NCBI GenBank assembly: GCA_016858145.1
Contig: JAEHOE010000010.1
Coordinates: forward strand, 744,001 to 808,000
DNA: 64,000 nucleotides
From: Edaphochlamys debaryana
Lineage: Eukaryota; Chlorophyta; Chlorophyceae; Chlamydomonadales
Direction: 5' to 3'
The notes beneath the pieces are model-generated. The model made no database searches. It saw only the letters and a list, made by a program, of their open reading frames with translations, and had not been told where the DNA came from. Shown in pieces: positions 10,744-23,700 of the stretch (its first letter is position 1; each line of letters begins with the position of its first letter). A program made the position numbers and the translations under genes.

Positions 10744-13700
10744 GCCGGGTTGGTGTAGTACAGAGATCTACCAAAGGCGGTGAGCGGATCACCACGCAGT
10801 ACCAGAGTCTTGGGGTTGAAGCGGAAGCGATTTATGCCACGTACAGACGGCGGAAACGCCTGACGGGAAGATGTAGACTCTCCCTCAGCGGCACGCACTC
10901 AGGGCAAGGGGTTCTTGTCCTGGGGGCGGGCGAGGGGAAAGAGGGCCGAGGGCGAGGTTGTGCAAGCACGAAGCCCTGGCTGCCGGAAACGGCTGATCAA
11001 ACAGCGGCTGCTGTCGCCTCGCTGACGCTCGGCTCCCTAGTAGACCAGAGGGCACGCTGAGCGCGGCCCTTGACAGAGAACCCTGCTAGCTGCGATGGGG
11101 TTCCGGCTGTGTGGTTCACGAGAGGGGTCCCGGGAACAGCTGGGTCCGGTACGGGGCCTGGCACAGGCAGAGGCTTGGGCCCTCCTGGGCCTTTGCTTGC
11201 TGACAATAGCTGCTCCTGGTCGGCGGGGGGCGATACAGCTGCGGTCGAGACTGCAGCGATCAGCGACTAAACCTAGTACTGTGGGTCCGGGGATCTGGGG
11301 CGTGTAATTGAGCTGAGACCTTACAGTACCGAGTGTTCCAAGCGACGGGTGATCAGTCCGGCGCAAGCCGATTAACAGAGCCGAGAGTAGTTTGAGAGTC
11401 TGAGAGCTTTGGAGAGCAGTAAGGGAACCGGGAATAAGGGAGCAGTAAGAGTAAAAGTGTTCTAGTGTTAACCTGGGAAATGCCACGTCTGGGCCTTAAA
11501 GAGCGAGCTCGCTGCGGGCCTGACCTGGGTCTGTCGTACCACCTGGGCCTTCCGACACCTGGGCCTGCCCTTTCGGGATCCGGGCCCTCCGAAGGCCCGT
11601 AAAGGCCCCTCCGGGATTGTTGGAAGGTGGCGCAGGGCCCAGCCCGAGCCGGCAGGCTCGGGCTTCCGGCTCCCGCCACACGGCCCGCCGAACGCGCAGG
11701 GGCCTTTGCCTTCGGGGGCGAAGTCCCTGGCGCAGTCGTCGGTTACCTGGGCGCACCGGCGCTGGTGAGCGCCGGTGCTTGCCACGCAGGCTACACAAGG
11801 CCCTCGCTGAGCACCACGCTTACACCTAAACCACACCACCACAAGGCCACGCTGGCTGGGGAAAGAGGGCTGTCCCGCTCGCGCCTCCGCGCCTTCGGGT
11901 CCCGCCCAATTCACCTACATAACCGGGCTTTGCCTACCTAACCCTCGCAACTACACCAAAAGCTCCAGCTCTAAGCACAACAGGGGTTCCTAGCTCGGGC
12001 GCCGCTTCCCTGCATTAAGTCACTCTGGTTCACGGCTGCGCCCACCGTACCTCCCGCGTCGCTAAAGTCATCCAAGATACCACCTAGTCTCCGCGCACAC
12101 ACAACACTGCTTGCCGCGCTGCTGGGGCTCCTCGCGCCGGCTGCTCCACTTTGCCGTGACCTTCTTTTCTCCACCTAAGTCCGAGCATCGCCACATTTCT
12201 CCAGTCGCTTAGATGCTCCACATAGAAGATGTTACCGCTGATAGAGGGGGAGCGCGCAGAGAAAGCCCAACTTTGGCGCGCGCCAAGGCCTCGCGCCTCA
12301 CGGCGCTCGGCCAGCAAGCTCGGGCACAAGATAGCAATGTACTTCTAATCATTCACCTCATTATCCATCCCTTCCTCGCGGTCAGAAGACCGCACCACCT
12401 TATCGGCCCTCGGCCACTCGCCAGTCGCGTCACACACACGCTCGACGAATGCCTAGGCCGCTCACATGCGCTGTGGACGATCCTGATAGCGCAAGGGCAC
12501 ACTCAACTGAGTGCCGGGTATGGCACGTACCCGCTCGGGCTGTCCCCCCCACCGGCTTCCCCACGCAAAGCGGTAGAGATGCCGGCAAGGGCCCGAACCG
12601 CGGCCACGCAAGCAGGTAAAGACCTCACTTGAGTACGCAAGCATCTACGGCCTGCAAGCCTCCTAGAGTGTACCCGAGTCGGCGTTCGTAATGCCTATGC
12701 CGCCACACATACGGTAACCGTTCGATTCACGCCCAGCCCGCGACTTGGACATTGGAACCCCTGGGGGGTATCTCGGGGCTCAGCCCTCTTCCTGCCTTCG
12801 GGCAGCTACCCTTGTCAGTGCGCAAATACTCCGTGCTGCGTGGGCTTGAGCTGCCGTCCAAAGGCAGGCAGGCACTGCTGCAGCCCCAATTGCCAAAAGC
12901 AAGCTGCGGCCACGGCAGTGCCTCGCGACCCCGATCGAGGTCCCCGTCCCGCCGCACCTGTCCCTGGCGTGGCCGCGGCTACCTTAACGCCTCCCGGCCC
13001 GTTCTTCCTTACCGTACCGGTCAAGTCACTGGTACCGTACAGCGCCCAGCATCATCCTTAAGCAACACCTTGGGGTACAAGTCTCTTCCAGCGGTATACA
13101 GGCAAGGGGGTCAGGATTGGACTGGTAGGACATGCAGGCCAGCATTATTGCGGGCCCCCTGTACGCACTCACGCACTGCGTGGCTGTACTGCCTGGTTGA
13201 GGGGGCCACGCGTTTCGGGTGCACACACGCCCGCCGGCTCGCTAGGGATTCTTTGTGATCACATCAGCAGCGTGCAAGCGGTGACCTGGGGCGTGTCACC
13301 TAATGAAATAGGTTTGGGTTTTAGCATTTGGGCGCGGGGCGCAGTCAAGCCGACTGCGACCCGCGCGGCGTGTTGCGAGTTGCCTGTTTCGGGTCACACC
13401 GGCCCGTTGGGTTACACTGGGGCTCGAGAACGTGACATGCAGATGGGACGAGCGCCATATGGCTGTACGGCGTCTCAAGGGTGTGAGGATTCCCGGGTTA
13501 TATGTGTGACTGAGGCGTTGACCGAGTGCCATACGTTGACTAGGTTGTACGGCCGCCCTGGCCATTGAAGTGTGGTGGGGTTGAGCAGTGTGAGTTGCGT
13601 CGCGGAAGGTGTTGAGTAGTGAGCCGATCGTGTGACTGACGGCTTCACGGTAGGTGGCTGGAAGATGATCTGAGCACGGGAGCTGCGTGGCTGCTTCCAC

Positions 13701-14270
13701 TGGCGGGCGCTGCCCGTTGTTCTGTACGACACCTAGTCCATATTTATAGCCGGGGGGTCGCAGGCTGTTGCCCCATGCCCCGAACCCGAGAACTGGTTGC
13801 TGGAGCAACGCTACCCGGAGCTCTGAATGCTCTGTGTCTCTGTTCGTGTAAGTCTGAGTGTGTGCTCGACAGAGGCCCTGTCCCCTCGAGCCCCTCTGCG
13901 CCAGTGAGCGCCAAGCCTGGCCCTTCGGCCCCAGCACGCCGTCAGCCTGCAGTGCGACCGTGCCCCTTGCTCCTCACGGACTGAGCCGCAGCGCCCTCCG
14001 TCGAGTGGAGCCTTCTCTCCTGAGCAGCCTCAGCTCAGCCCCTTCCCAGAGTCAGCCCGGCTCTAACCCGCTGCGTCTGCCCTTGCTGGGTGCGCGGGCG
14101 GAGGCGAGCACGTGCCTTACAGCCCGCTTCGCTTGTTCTCTCCTTGGCCCTGCCTGTGTGCACGCCAAGCCCGTGTCCTGTGGCCACCCCATCGGCCCGA
14201 CACGCCCCTACCCCGGGGCGCTTGCCGTCACCCCGACGTTGCCAGTGCCTCCGTCTCCCTCAGTCCTCGG

Positions 14271-14346
14271 GTTTACAATGAAGGATCCTCAAAAGAATCA
14301 CAGCGCTGGACGCTGCGGCCGTTCGGCCTACTCCACGGGCCTTGCC
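14271..14346. repeat. Dispersed diverged repeat, copy 2
   Basis: This is the partner of 6935-7010, sharing GTTTACAATGAAGGA, the CACAGCGCTGGACGCT block and ACGGGCCTTGCC in the same order. Confidence 0.5.
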
Positions 14347-15276
14347 TCCGTTCATCCTTAATGCCGAGCCGTTGATCTATTGATGGGTCGGTGGGGTCCG
14401 TGCGTGACATGCTCCATGGCACCCGGCCAGCGTGGGCCACCGGTGTGCTCCGCTGTGCTCCTATGCATCGAGCACGCAGCCAGCAGTCCGACGACACGCG
14501 AATCGCTGTGGAGGGGTACGTCCTAGCCTTGTAAGGCGGTGTGTACACTGTACGGGTCGATCGGTTGTGGATCCCGAGTGGGCGGGACTCAGGAGGTTTT
14601 GGGCATGCCGTCCGGCGGCTGAATTTGCGTGTATCCCCGCACCTATCCGTGCCGCACGGCGTGCAGCTAGCAGCTGTTCGTTCCAACGCAGTACACGAGC
14701 ATGCTATCATCCGTCCAGGGATCTGCTGTGCCCTGCGAGGTACAAGCCTTTGTCCACGTGCAACGGGATTCATGCGGGTTCGGGTCGATGTGTCTGCCCT
14801 GCATGCCCTGCCTCCCGGCAAGTCTCGGCCAGACAAGTTGTGCGTGGGCCGGAATTGCATTTTGTTGGCCCTGCTTTTCGCGTATCCTCGTCCCCCGTTT
14901 CTCATTCCCCCGGCAAGCACGAGCATGGCAGGCTTCGCCTGCTGGTCAGCCGGCCTCGCGATGAAGGTAAGTTATAAAGAATCCAAGCGAAAGAGCCGGA
15001 CTTGGGAATTGGTCGGCAGCTGCTTCTTTGTCGCTCAGTCCTCATCGCTGCTATTGCACCGTATTGTATCTACAGTGTATGTGTCTTCCAGTATGTGTGA
15101 CAACGTTCTCCGGACTGTTCTGTGGGCCGTGTCCGCGGAATCGCGCCATGACAGCTGGGGCCAGGGCAGGCACGGGGAACCAGCGAGAAACAGGTCTTCG
15201 TTCCTATAACTGCTTGCCAGTCACGCGTGCATCGGCGCTTGGGCGGGAATTGCCGGTGAAGCGGGGGAACACACCA

Positions 15277-15303
15277 GGGGCCAAACCTGCCGGGTTTGGC
15301 CCC
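15277..15303. repeat. Perfect 11-bp inverted repeat (hairpin)
   Basis: GGGGCCAAACC and GGTTTGGCCCC are exact reverse complements separated by TGCCG. It is not next to a recognised gene; it may be the end of a small inverted-repeat transposon. Confidence 0.7.
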
Positions 15304-15628
15304 GGGTAACCGGGACATGCCTTGTCAAGGCTCCCTGGAGCGGCCTATGATGAGGGCGACTCGCGCTGCGGAGTCGAGTGCCAGCCAGTGCCTAGGGGCT
15401 CCGTCAAGTTGGATTGTGCTGCATGCTGTTGCTCCACACGGCCGCTTTGCGGGACATGCATATCGGGTCAGCTGCAGGGCATCGGGCACAGTCGGTCGCT
15501 CGGCGGGAGGGCCCAGACCCCGAACGCTTGTGCACGCCTCTCCTGCGTGGCAGCTAGCTTGCAACCCTGGAACGGCGCGAAGGGGTGCAGGGCAGCGAGT
15601 GGCCAAGCGCGAGATGACGTGAGGGGAC

Positions 15629-15659
15629 GCACGGGAAGTGACGGGAAGTGACGGGAAGT
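15629..15659. repeat. 10-bp tandem repeat (GGGAAGTGAC), three copies
   Basis: GGGAAGTGAC is repeated in tandem, ending GGGAAGTGCA. Simple minisatellite, no associated gene. Confidence 0.75.
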
Positions 15660-17740
15660 GCAGCTCTGGGCTTATGTGCATGCTGGAGAACCGCCTTCTG
15701 TCAATTTGAGCTGCGGCCGGGGCGGGTTTGGGTTCGGCGAACCGGGCATGTCGGTTGGGGGGCGGTTTGGGGGTCGGTTACCGGGTGGCACGAACCCGGG
15801 TTCTGCCCAAACCCGGCCAGCGCAGAACCCGGCTAAGGACTGACGTAGGGTCTGCCCCCTCCGCCCTCTCCGCCCCCTCAACCTCGGCTACTGTTTGGGA
15901 GCAGGGGTGGCTCGTGCGCCGGGCGGGGACCGGGAGGGCGAGGCCGTGGGATGGGCGCAGGTAGCGAAGGGGCGCCGGGGAAGAGGTGGGCGACGGAGAG
16001 GTTCGTGTGGGTAGCGTCGTACTCCGGCTGGGTGCACGGGCTGGGGGAGGAGCTCGAGAGCTTGAGGGTGGGCGGGTCGTTGCCGGGTTAAATGGTGATG
16101 ACGGCCGCGGCTGCATGGGAGCAAGCCTACCCACCCGCCGTCGCCTTCCCCCCCACCCACTCCTGCCTCAGGTATATAGAGCCTGCACCACCTACCCAGC
16201 CTCGGCCCTGACACTGAATGTCCAAGGTCTGCCCGAAGGCAGGAAAGGGGTTGAGCTCACTGCTGGTCCGCCCACGGAACCTGATAATTTAGTATGGCTC
16301 CGTGGAGCCCTCAACCCTCTCCATCACCAGCCCGCACCAAGGCAAGACAGCTTGAATACAGCCATCACTCACAGCAGGCAGGAGAGGCGATGCGCGATGT
16401 CCATCCCGGGCGAAAAAAAGGCTAATTCTGGAAACTACCCTCCCCACCGCTCAGCCACAACCCCAGCCACCGGATATGCAAGGGGCAAGGGCCGCCTCAG
16501 CAAACCTAGCAAGCGGTCAAGCACTGGGAGGACATCCACACTGCACTCTCACTTCAGCCAGCAAGCAGCGGACTGAGCACGTGTCAGCCTGTACTGCAGG
16601 GCTCACTGATGAATGGCGCAGGTGCTTGTACCCAATACTTCGATCGAGCGGGCCTCACCGCGCTTCGCTCCAGATGAATCTAAGGTCCACATGCCATCGT
16701 CCCCTGCAGCTGAGACGATTGGTTATCAATCTTCACTCGCGCCGCACGACGTCAAGGTTCAAAGGCACCATAGCTTTAGTTCATTCCCCTTCTCAGGGGG
16801 CACGCACATGGAAAGAACCACGCTCAATCTGAGTCTACACCGGACCGCCATCCAGCCCAAGGCGTTGCTTGATCGTTCAACTCTGATTCAACCCCGGCTC
16901 GCTTATGAGCACGCAGCGGGGTGGGCTGGGGAAGGCATAGTTAGGAGGTCCAGCCCAGAGGTACCCTCCACGCTCATCCGCATCCCCCGCCCAGCAGCAC
17001 TACTAGAAGCAAGATAAATGCATGATGTAAGACCATGTGGCTCTCATCTTGGTAGGGATCTAGTAGGATCAATGTCTGGCCGGCACTCCTCATGAAGCCC
17101 ACAAAGTAAGCGCCACGCTCAGATAGCGATAGAGGGGCCTGACAACTAGTAGCAGAGAGCAACCGCGCACATGGGATGGTCAATGCATTCACCTATTACT
17201 ACCCATATTGCGCAGTTTGGCTCAGGTCCCAGCAGCCCAACCAATTGATATCAAGTACCCATCAAGGGCATAGGAAAGGCTCGCTCTGTGCAAGGGACGG
17301 ATAGGTTGCTTGGCTCATAAGCAACACGTGTAAAGCACGAGTAGGCCAGAGCCACCACAGCAGCTAGGTCATTAGAAGAGCTCGAGATAAGAATGACAGC
17401 AAGTAATCTAAGCAGGAGGAGTGAACCCGGGAAGGCTAAACGCCTGGCTGGCTGCGCCGCTGGCAGTGAAGAGGTTCGCCCACACGCCACTTCCTCCAAG
17501 GCCCCACATGATGTCGAGCGCCAGGTCCCGCCTCTGACGCGGCAGGATGTCGAGGCTGAGGGCAGTTATGGAGAGAATGCATGCAGGGACGGCGTTGGTT
17601 CATACCAGATCAGCACGTCAATCACAGGTAGCTAGAGCACATGCACACTAGCAAGCCTGACCAGCAAGCAAGACGCCTCCGTACTGTGCCGTACACTCTC
17701 CGCCCCCCCCGCCTGTTGGCTACCCGCCGCCCCTGGCCAC

Positions 17741-20700
17741 TCACGTTCCCGAGGGTGACAGGCGAGGGAGGATGAGGAAATGCTGGCTTTGATCGGCCTC
17801 CGCGCAAGGCGCTGGGCGGACGGGGTAGATGCTGGTGGCGGAGAGTGCCCCCGGGAAGCTGGCGGTTGAGACCGGGGAGAGCTTGAATACGGCGGCAAGG
17901 CACTGGCTGGGGTCCGATAGCAGCGCCAGCCTGTGGTAGACAGGACCTGCGGCGTGGACCATGTTTGACAGCAGGGCATGTTGTTGTTGGACTTCATGGC
18001 ACTGGAGTACGTCTTGTCCGGAGGCCAGCGTCTCTGCAAATGACAAGTCCTCACCGGCGTCGTCCAGCCGAATGCACACGGTTGGGTCGCGCGTTGGGGC
18101 AGCGCCCGTCTGGCCTCCGCGGCCACGAAACAAGCTGCTCTTCAGGTAGCAGTCCCCGGTCTCCGGCAGAAACTCAAAAAACCTGCGTGTGGCGGCGGAG
18201 GCAGGTGGACGGATGGAATGATACGGAAGCCGCTGTGTTTGTGCCACTGACGCCTTGAGACCTGCTGCCCATTACCCGAAACGAAAACCCAACAAATGGT
18301 CCACTGTATGATCCCTGCTCATACACACCCGCCCCCTTAATACACGCCCCCCGCTGGGGGCGTCCCATTATATTTATTATTATTATTATCTGATGATGAA
18401 ATCCCTTTTCCGATGTACTTACTCGCAGCCCGCTGTAGCCAGACACGTGTACCGGCAAGCATCCTGGCTGTCGGCGACGGAGCTGGGTGCCGCGTCATCG
18501 CCGGCTATGTCCCAACCAGGGATGCAGTGGAACGACCCTGGGGAGCAAGAGTTGAAAGGGCGGGAGCATCTTAGTGACGTGGCTGCGGCGTGCGGCGCTC
18601 TGGCGGCTGGTGCTTACCATAGTTGGCGGACATCAGACAGGTGCTCGTGACCGTGCTGTCCGCTTGGGTGACCCCGTTCGCTCCCGTGAGGTAATCGGAC
18701 TTGAGCCAGCAGTCACCTGCAGGCAAGCACGCATTATTGACCCTGGCACTCCATGCGCTTTCCAGCCCCTGAAGCCCCAATGGCAAGCCACCTCACCACG
18801 CACCCAGTTCTCACCGTTGGTAAGGAGAACAGAGTATTCGCAGCGCGCATTTCTGGCGCACAAATTGACACAGGCGGATGTATTGGAGACTCCAGAATAG
18901 AGACGTAGGTCTGTTCCCGCAACACTGAAGCCAGACACGCACTTGCGGCTCGGACCTGCGTGCCAGCAAACAAGCAAGAACCGCAGTCATTGGCTTTAGC
19001 CTGAACTAAAGGCTAGGACCGCATCAGCCTTGCTCCTCTTCCGTACCTGCCACCCCTTGCAGGACATATGACTGGTTCGAGGTACCGGCACTGCAGGGTG
19101 CTTGGTACACGCTGCCGTTCATCGACCCAGGGCTGGCCTCAAGGCACATGGGGCTGGATGCATTCGTGTTGGATTGAATCACCGTCATGGGACCTGTGTG
19201 CCGGTCGAGATGCAAGGGGACGTTCTTTTCTATTGTGAGGGATTATTCAGAGCGCCTGGCGGTTTTGTCAAGAAACTGCCAGGCGTCATCAAGCATCTGC
19301 TGTTTTGAAACCTGCCTGCTGAATGCTGCCACCTACCGGCGTTTGGTATAGGTATTCCTAATTCACTGATCCGCGTGGGCGGCATGGCAATGTCCTGCTG
19401 CGTGACGATTGGCGTCTTGGTGTACAGGCAGCTTCCCGGTGACACGAAAATGCTGGATGCAGCATACGACTGCGGCAGCAGGAAGCCTTGGTCCGTGAAC
19501 CCCTGGCAGTCCCCATGCGACGTGCACTGGGACCAGGTGGAACTGAGGGGAACACTCTCGCCCAAGGCATCTGCGGGGGAGGACCAGACACACGCAAAGG
19601 GAGTCAGATATGTCAAGCAGTGTGGGGTTATCTCAGACACGACAAAGTCATCATAAAGAGCGTTGTGGAGCTTGAGGAGCTTGAGGAGTTGGAGGGTCTA
19701 GTGCGAGCATCCAACCCATGCATGTCCTCACCGGCGTCGTCCAGCCGAATGCACACGGTGGGGTTGTGTGATGGGTCGGCGGTCGTCTGGCCCCAGGCGC
19801 CGAAGAACAGGTTGATCCGCAGGTTGCACTCCCGGGTCCCCGGCACATACACGAAGAACCTGCGGCGACAGAGGCAGGTGGTTGAACTGAAGCCGCCGGG
19901 TTCGTGCCATCGACGCCTTGAATAATATCTGCCCGTCCAGCTCGACCCGCCCTGTCTAACGGCCTGTCCATCGGTCAAGCTCGGCCTTCCGTGCGTCAAG
20001 CCCAAAACTCACTCGCAGCCGGCATCAAAACACTGGTCCCGGCAAGCATCCTGGCTGTCCGCGGTGGATACTTGCGCCACACCCTCCCCTGCTATGTCCC
20101 AGCCGGAGGTGCAATGGAAGATCCCTGGGGTATGAGTGGGTTGAGGGGCAGAGTCAGTCGGAAACACCTCCGGAGGTCAGACGGCGCCAGCCAAGCACTG
20201 CTGCTGCTGGCAGCGCTCCGGCTGCTGGCGCTCACCATAGTTGGCCGACATCAGACAGTTGCTAACGACCGTGCCGTCCTCTTGGGTCACGCCACTTCCT
20301 CCCGTGAGGTAGTCGGACTTGAGCAAGCAGTCCCCTGCAAGCCAACAAACATGGACCTTGACGCTCAGTGCGTTGCTTGTATGTGTTTGCCGCGATCACC
20401 ATTATTATTCATACGGCATGCACCAGCAATCTTCAACATATGTAGACCCGAGACAATTACCGTTGTCCAGGAAGACCGAGTAATCGCAGCGTTGGTCCTG
20501 GGTGCACAGGCTCACACAAGCCGGAGTGCTGGCGACGCCGGAGTAGAGCTGCAAGTCCGTGCCCGCAACACTGAAGCCAGAGACACACTTGCGGCTCCAA
20601 CCTACAAGCAAACCAGCGAACCAGGGGCGGGGTGGGCAATGTGTTGCCGCTGTATGTTCGTGCCACATGCAGCTTCGTGCCACATGCAGCGCCATTCCAG

Positions 20701-23700
20701 CGGCTATGGGCTACCGTGCTACAGACTTGATCGTAACGAGCCCCACACGCATGCAAGCTTTGCGCACGCACGCCCGGGCGTGCCCACCTGTACCTCCGTA
20801 GACATCACGGTCTGCCGTGACATCAAACCCGGAGTACCCAGGGCATCCTGATGGCGGGAGGTGGAACGGCAGATATAACGAGCGAGGAACTCGTGCTGTT
20901 TCCATTCGACATGCAAAACCACCGTGTACCGTGCCCTGCTGCCCCGCGCACGTCCCCATGACAACCCACTTCCATCCCAAGCACGCACCGCTGGGAATAA
21001 TCCAGGCCCAAACAAACTGCACTGCCTCCAAGTAGTCATCGCTCAAGCCCGCGATGGCAATCAGCTGCTTGGTACCGGCGCCACAGCCCGCCGGCCGGGC
21101 CGGATCGTGCTCAACCCTTGTGTAGTCGTAGGACTCCGACAGCGGCCGGTCAGATCCGATTGCAACCGTCCGGCTTGTGGTTGTCAGCTCTAGCCTTGCA
21201 ACCGGGCCGCTGCTATGCGTGTAGACGACGACCTTGGTGATGCGCTCTTGCGCTCCCAGGTCCAAGCTCGAGCTGGTACTGCCGCCGCTGCCTCCAGTCC
21301 CGCCGTGCATGGGTCCGAGGGCTCCGCCGTAGCTGAGCTGAAGGTTGTCCAACCACCACCCAGAGCTGCAGGATACACGTGTGACTGTCGGCGTGTGGGC
21401 AGCGGTGAAGGGCGCCAGAGTTGATGAACGATTGAGGCCAGGATAAACCAAGGAACCATTGATCAGCCACCCCTCAAGCCAGTCTCCTCTCAGCAGCGAG
21501 CATACGATGAGCGAGCACACGCAACCTACCTGGGTTGCTGCCTCCGGCAGACAGGGCCGTGTCGTCAAACGTCTGCCCCGAGGGTACGTTTCCGTACACG
21601 CTCGATCTTAGCAAGCAAGCATCTGCATGCAGGCGGGCGGGTGAGAGCTCAAGTATTCAGGGAGGTACGGGGTGCGGTACGTAGGCGGCGCTTGATGGTG
21701 CTGAGGCTGGTAGCTAGCATGGACGAGACTTGCACACCGCCATACCCGCCGGCTCACCGGTGGGCGCCTTTTGATACAGGCACTGGCCTGGAGACACCCG
21801 AGTTCCCGTCACGTTGCTCTTGTAGCTGCCGTCTGCGGTGAAGCCCTGGCAGTCTTGCCGGCCGGCGCATTGGCCCCATACCAGCCTATCAGAGGCCGCA
21901 GTGCCAATGGTATCTGCGCATGCCATTTGAAATGATGAAGGGGATCAGATGAAACTGGTGCTGGTGTCATTTGATGGCTGGTTGACGCAGGCATCATGGA
22001 TCAGTTGTATTGCTGGGACCTCTCGCTCGCTGCCCGACCCCTACCTCCATCGTGATCTGTGTCTGCTAAAGCCGTAAAACCAGGCCACGATGTGCAAGCT
22101 GCATCACAATGAACAAGGAAGATCCAAGCAAGAATTAGTTGTGCGCTCAGCAGGCGGTTTCCGGTTGCCATTGTACCAATCCGGCCCCAGTCGTAAGAGG
22201 GACTTACACGTATCGTATCTCGTGTGAAGACACTCTGCGTGTGCATAAATGGAGCCCCGAATGGCAGACTTGAGGGTCCCATCTCCGCTGAAACCAAGGC
22301 AACTGCCTGTCACGTTGCACTGTGTAGCGGCGGCAGTAAGGCTGGCGGCAGCTGTGATGTTGTCCCCTGGGGTTGGCATGGATACGGCATAAAGATCACA
22401 CCGATTTGTCATCAGCGCAGCCACGCAGACAAGAAGCCTCCGCTTATTCCGGCTCACCAGCGTGACTCATGTCGTTCCAGGCCTTGTAACCGGGGACATT
22501 CGCACACGCTGCACGCAGCACCCAGGGACATGTCAGGTCAACGCCCAATAAAGAAGCACACGCCTCTGTTCAGCCGAAAGCACAAGTTTCGATCGGTGCC
22601 CTTGCTTACTTGTGGGGATCTTGCTGTAGAGGCAGCTGCCCGGCGCTGCTATGGTCCCGGCCCCGGTCACAGAGGACCTCAGCACTGCGTCCGATGTGAA
22701 ACCCCGGCATGTGCTCTGCTGGCTGCACAGCGTCGCCGCGGCGCTAAGGGTGGACGCGGAAGACATGGCGTCTCCTACGTACGGGGGAGGAGGTGAGGTG
22801 GGTATAACGAAGGGTTACAGGCGTTCATGTAGTTCATGTCCTATCTGCTGAGGCAGCTTGCCACTCACCCGTATGGCTCATGCCAGCCTGAGACGAATAG
22901 CCTGGAAACGAGGCGCAGTCTACACGCAGCGAAGCACCAGCCGTGTCAACACGCACCACAACATTGTTCAATCTCCAGCCATCTTGTCTGGGTGCAACGA
23001 ACCAGCGGAAGAGGAAGCGGACGGAGTACGAACCCCTGAGCGACTCACCAGTGTACCATACCCACACAAAGCGAATGGCCTGAAGGTAGTCGTCGCTCCT
23101 GCCGCTCACGGCGATAAGCTGCTTGCCGTTACCTAGCGCACACCCGACAGGCTTGTCCGCGTTCACGACAGCTCTAGTGTAATCGGCCGGCACCGTCAGC
23201 GGCCGGTCGGCCCCAACCACCAGTGTGCGAATGGGGGTTGTCAGCTCAAGCCTGGCAACCGGACCGCTGCTGTGAGTGTAGACGACAACCCCAGTGATGT
23301 GCTCTTGCGCTCCCAAGTCCACGCTAGAGCTGGTACTGCCGCCGCTGCCCCCAGTCCCGCCGTGCATGGGACCGAGGGCTCCGCCGTAGCTGAGCTGGAG
23401 GTTGTCCATCCACCAGCCAGAGCTGCCGGATACACGTGTGACTGGCGTGCGAGGGCAAACAGAACACAGAGGTTCATCACGTGCTTGGTCCAGGAAGAAA
23501 GTAGCAAAGGGTATGCACGCAGCGGAAATAAACGTGGCAGCAGGAAGCGAGTCCCGTGGCTGTCAAACTTACTAGCACTGCTGCCGCCGTTGGCCAGGGG
23601 CGTGTCGTCAAAAGGGTTGCCAGAGGTCGAACTCCCGTACAGCGCGGAGAAGGAGATGCACGAATCTGCAAGGAGTTATAGTTGCAAAGGGGGGTATATC

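Larger units (their letters stand above)
7224..10900 (-). mobile_element. LINE (L1-like non-LTR retrotransposon), 5'-truncated and frameshifted
   Basis: The element is defined by a reverse transcriptase ORF (7434-10181), an upstream linker region in another frame (to about 10743) and a repeat-bearing 3' tail. I see no apurinic-type endonuclease domain upstream, which suggests 5' truncation, common for LINEs. The 5' border near 10.9 kb is a guess from where recognisable coding character stops. No target-site duplication or poly(A) tail is evident. Confidence 0.7.
10901..17740. other. Long region without a recognised gene
   Basis: Six frames were read; all open frames are short, compositionally odd and without family motifs. 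The stretch holds a diverged dispersed repeat (14271-14346), a perfect hairpin (15277-15303), a 10-bp tandem repeat (15629-15659) and GC-rich low-complexity DNA around 15.7-16.1 kb. It is probably a mixture of old transposon debris and intergenic DNA; the 3' end of the large lectin gene may extend into its right edge near 17.4-17.7 kb. Confidence 0.4.

Noticed and set aside
13296..13937. 213-codon minus-strand frame in the gene-free region
   Set aside because: Composition is random-like, there is no recognisable motif, and the frame does not fit splicing with neighbours.
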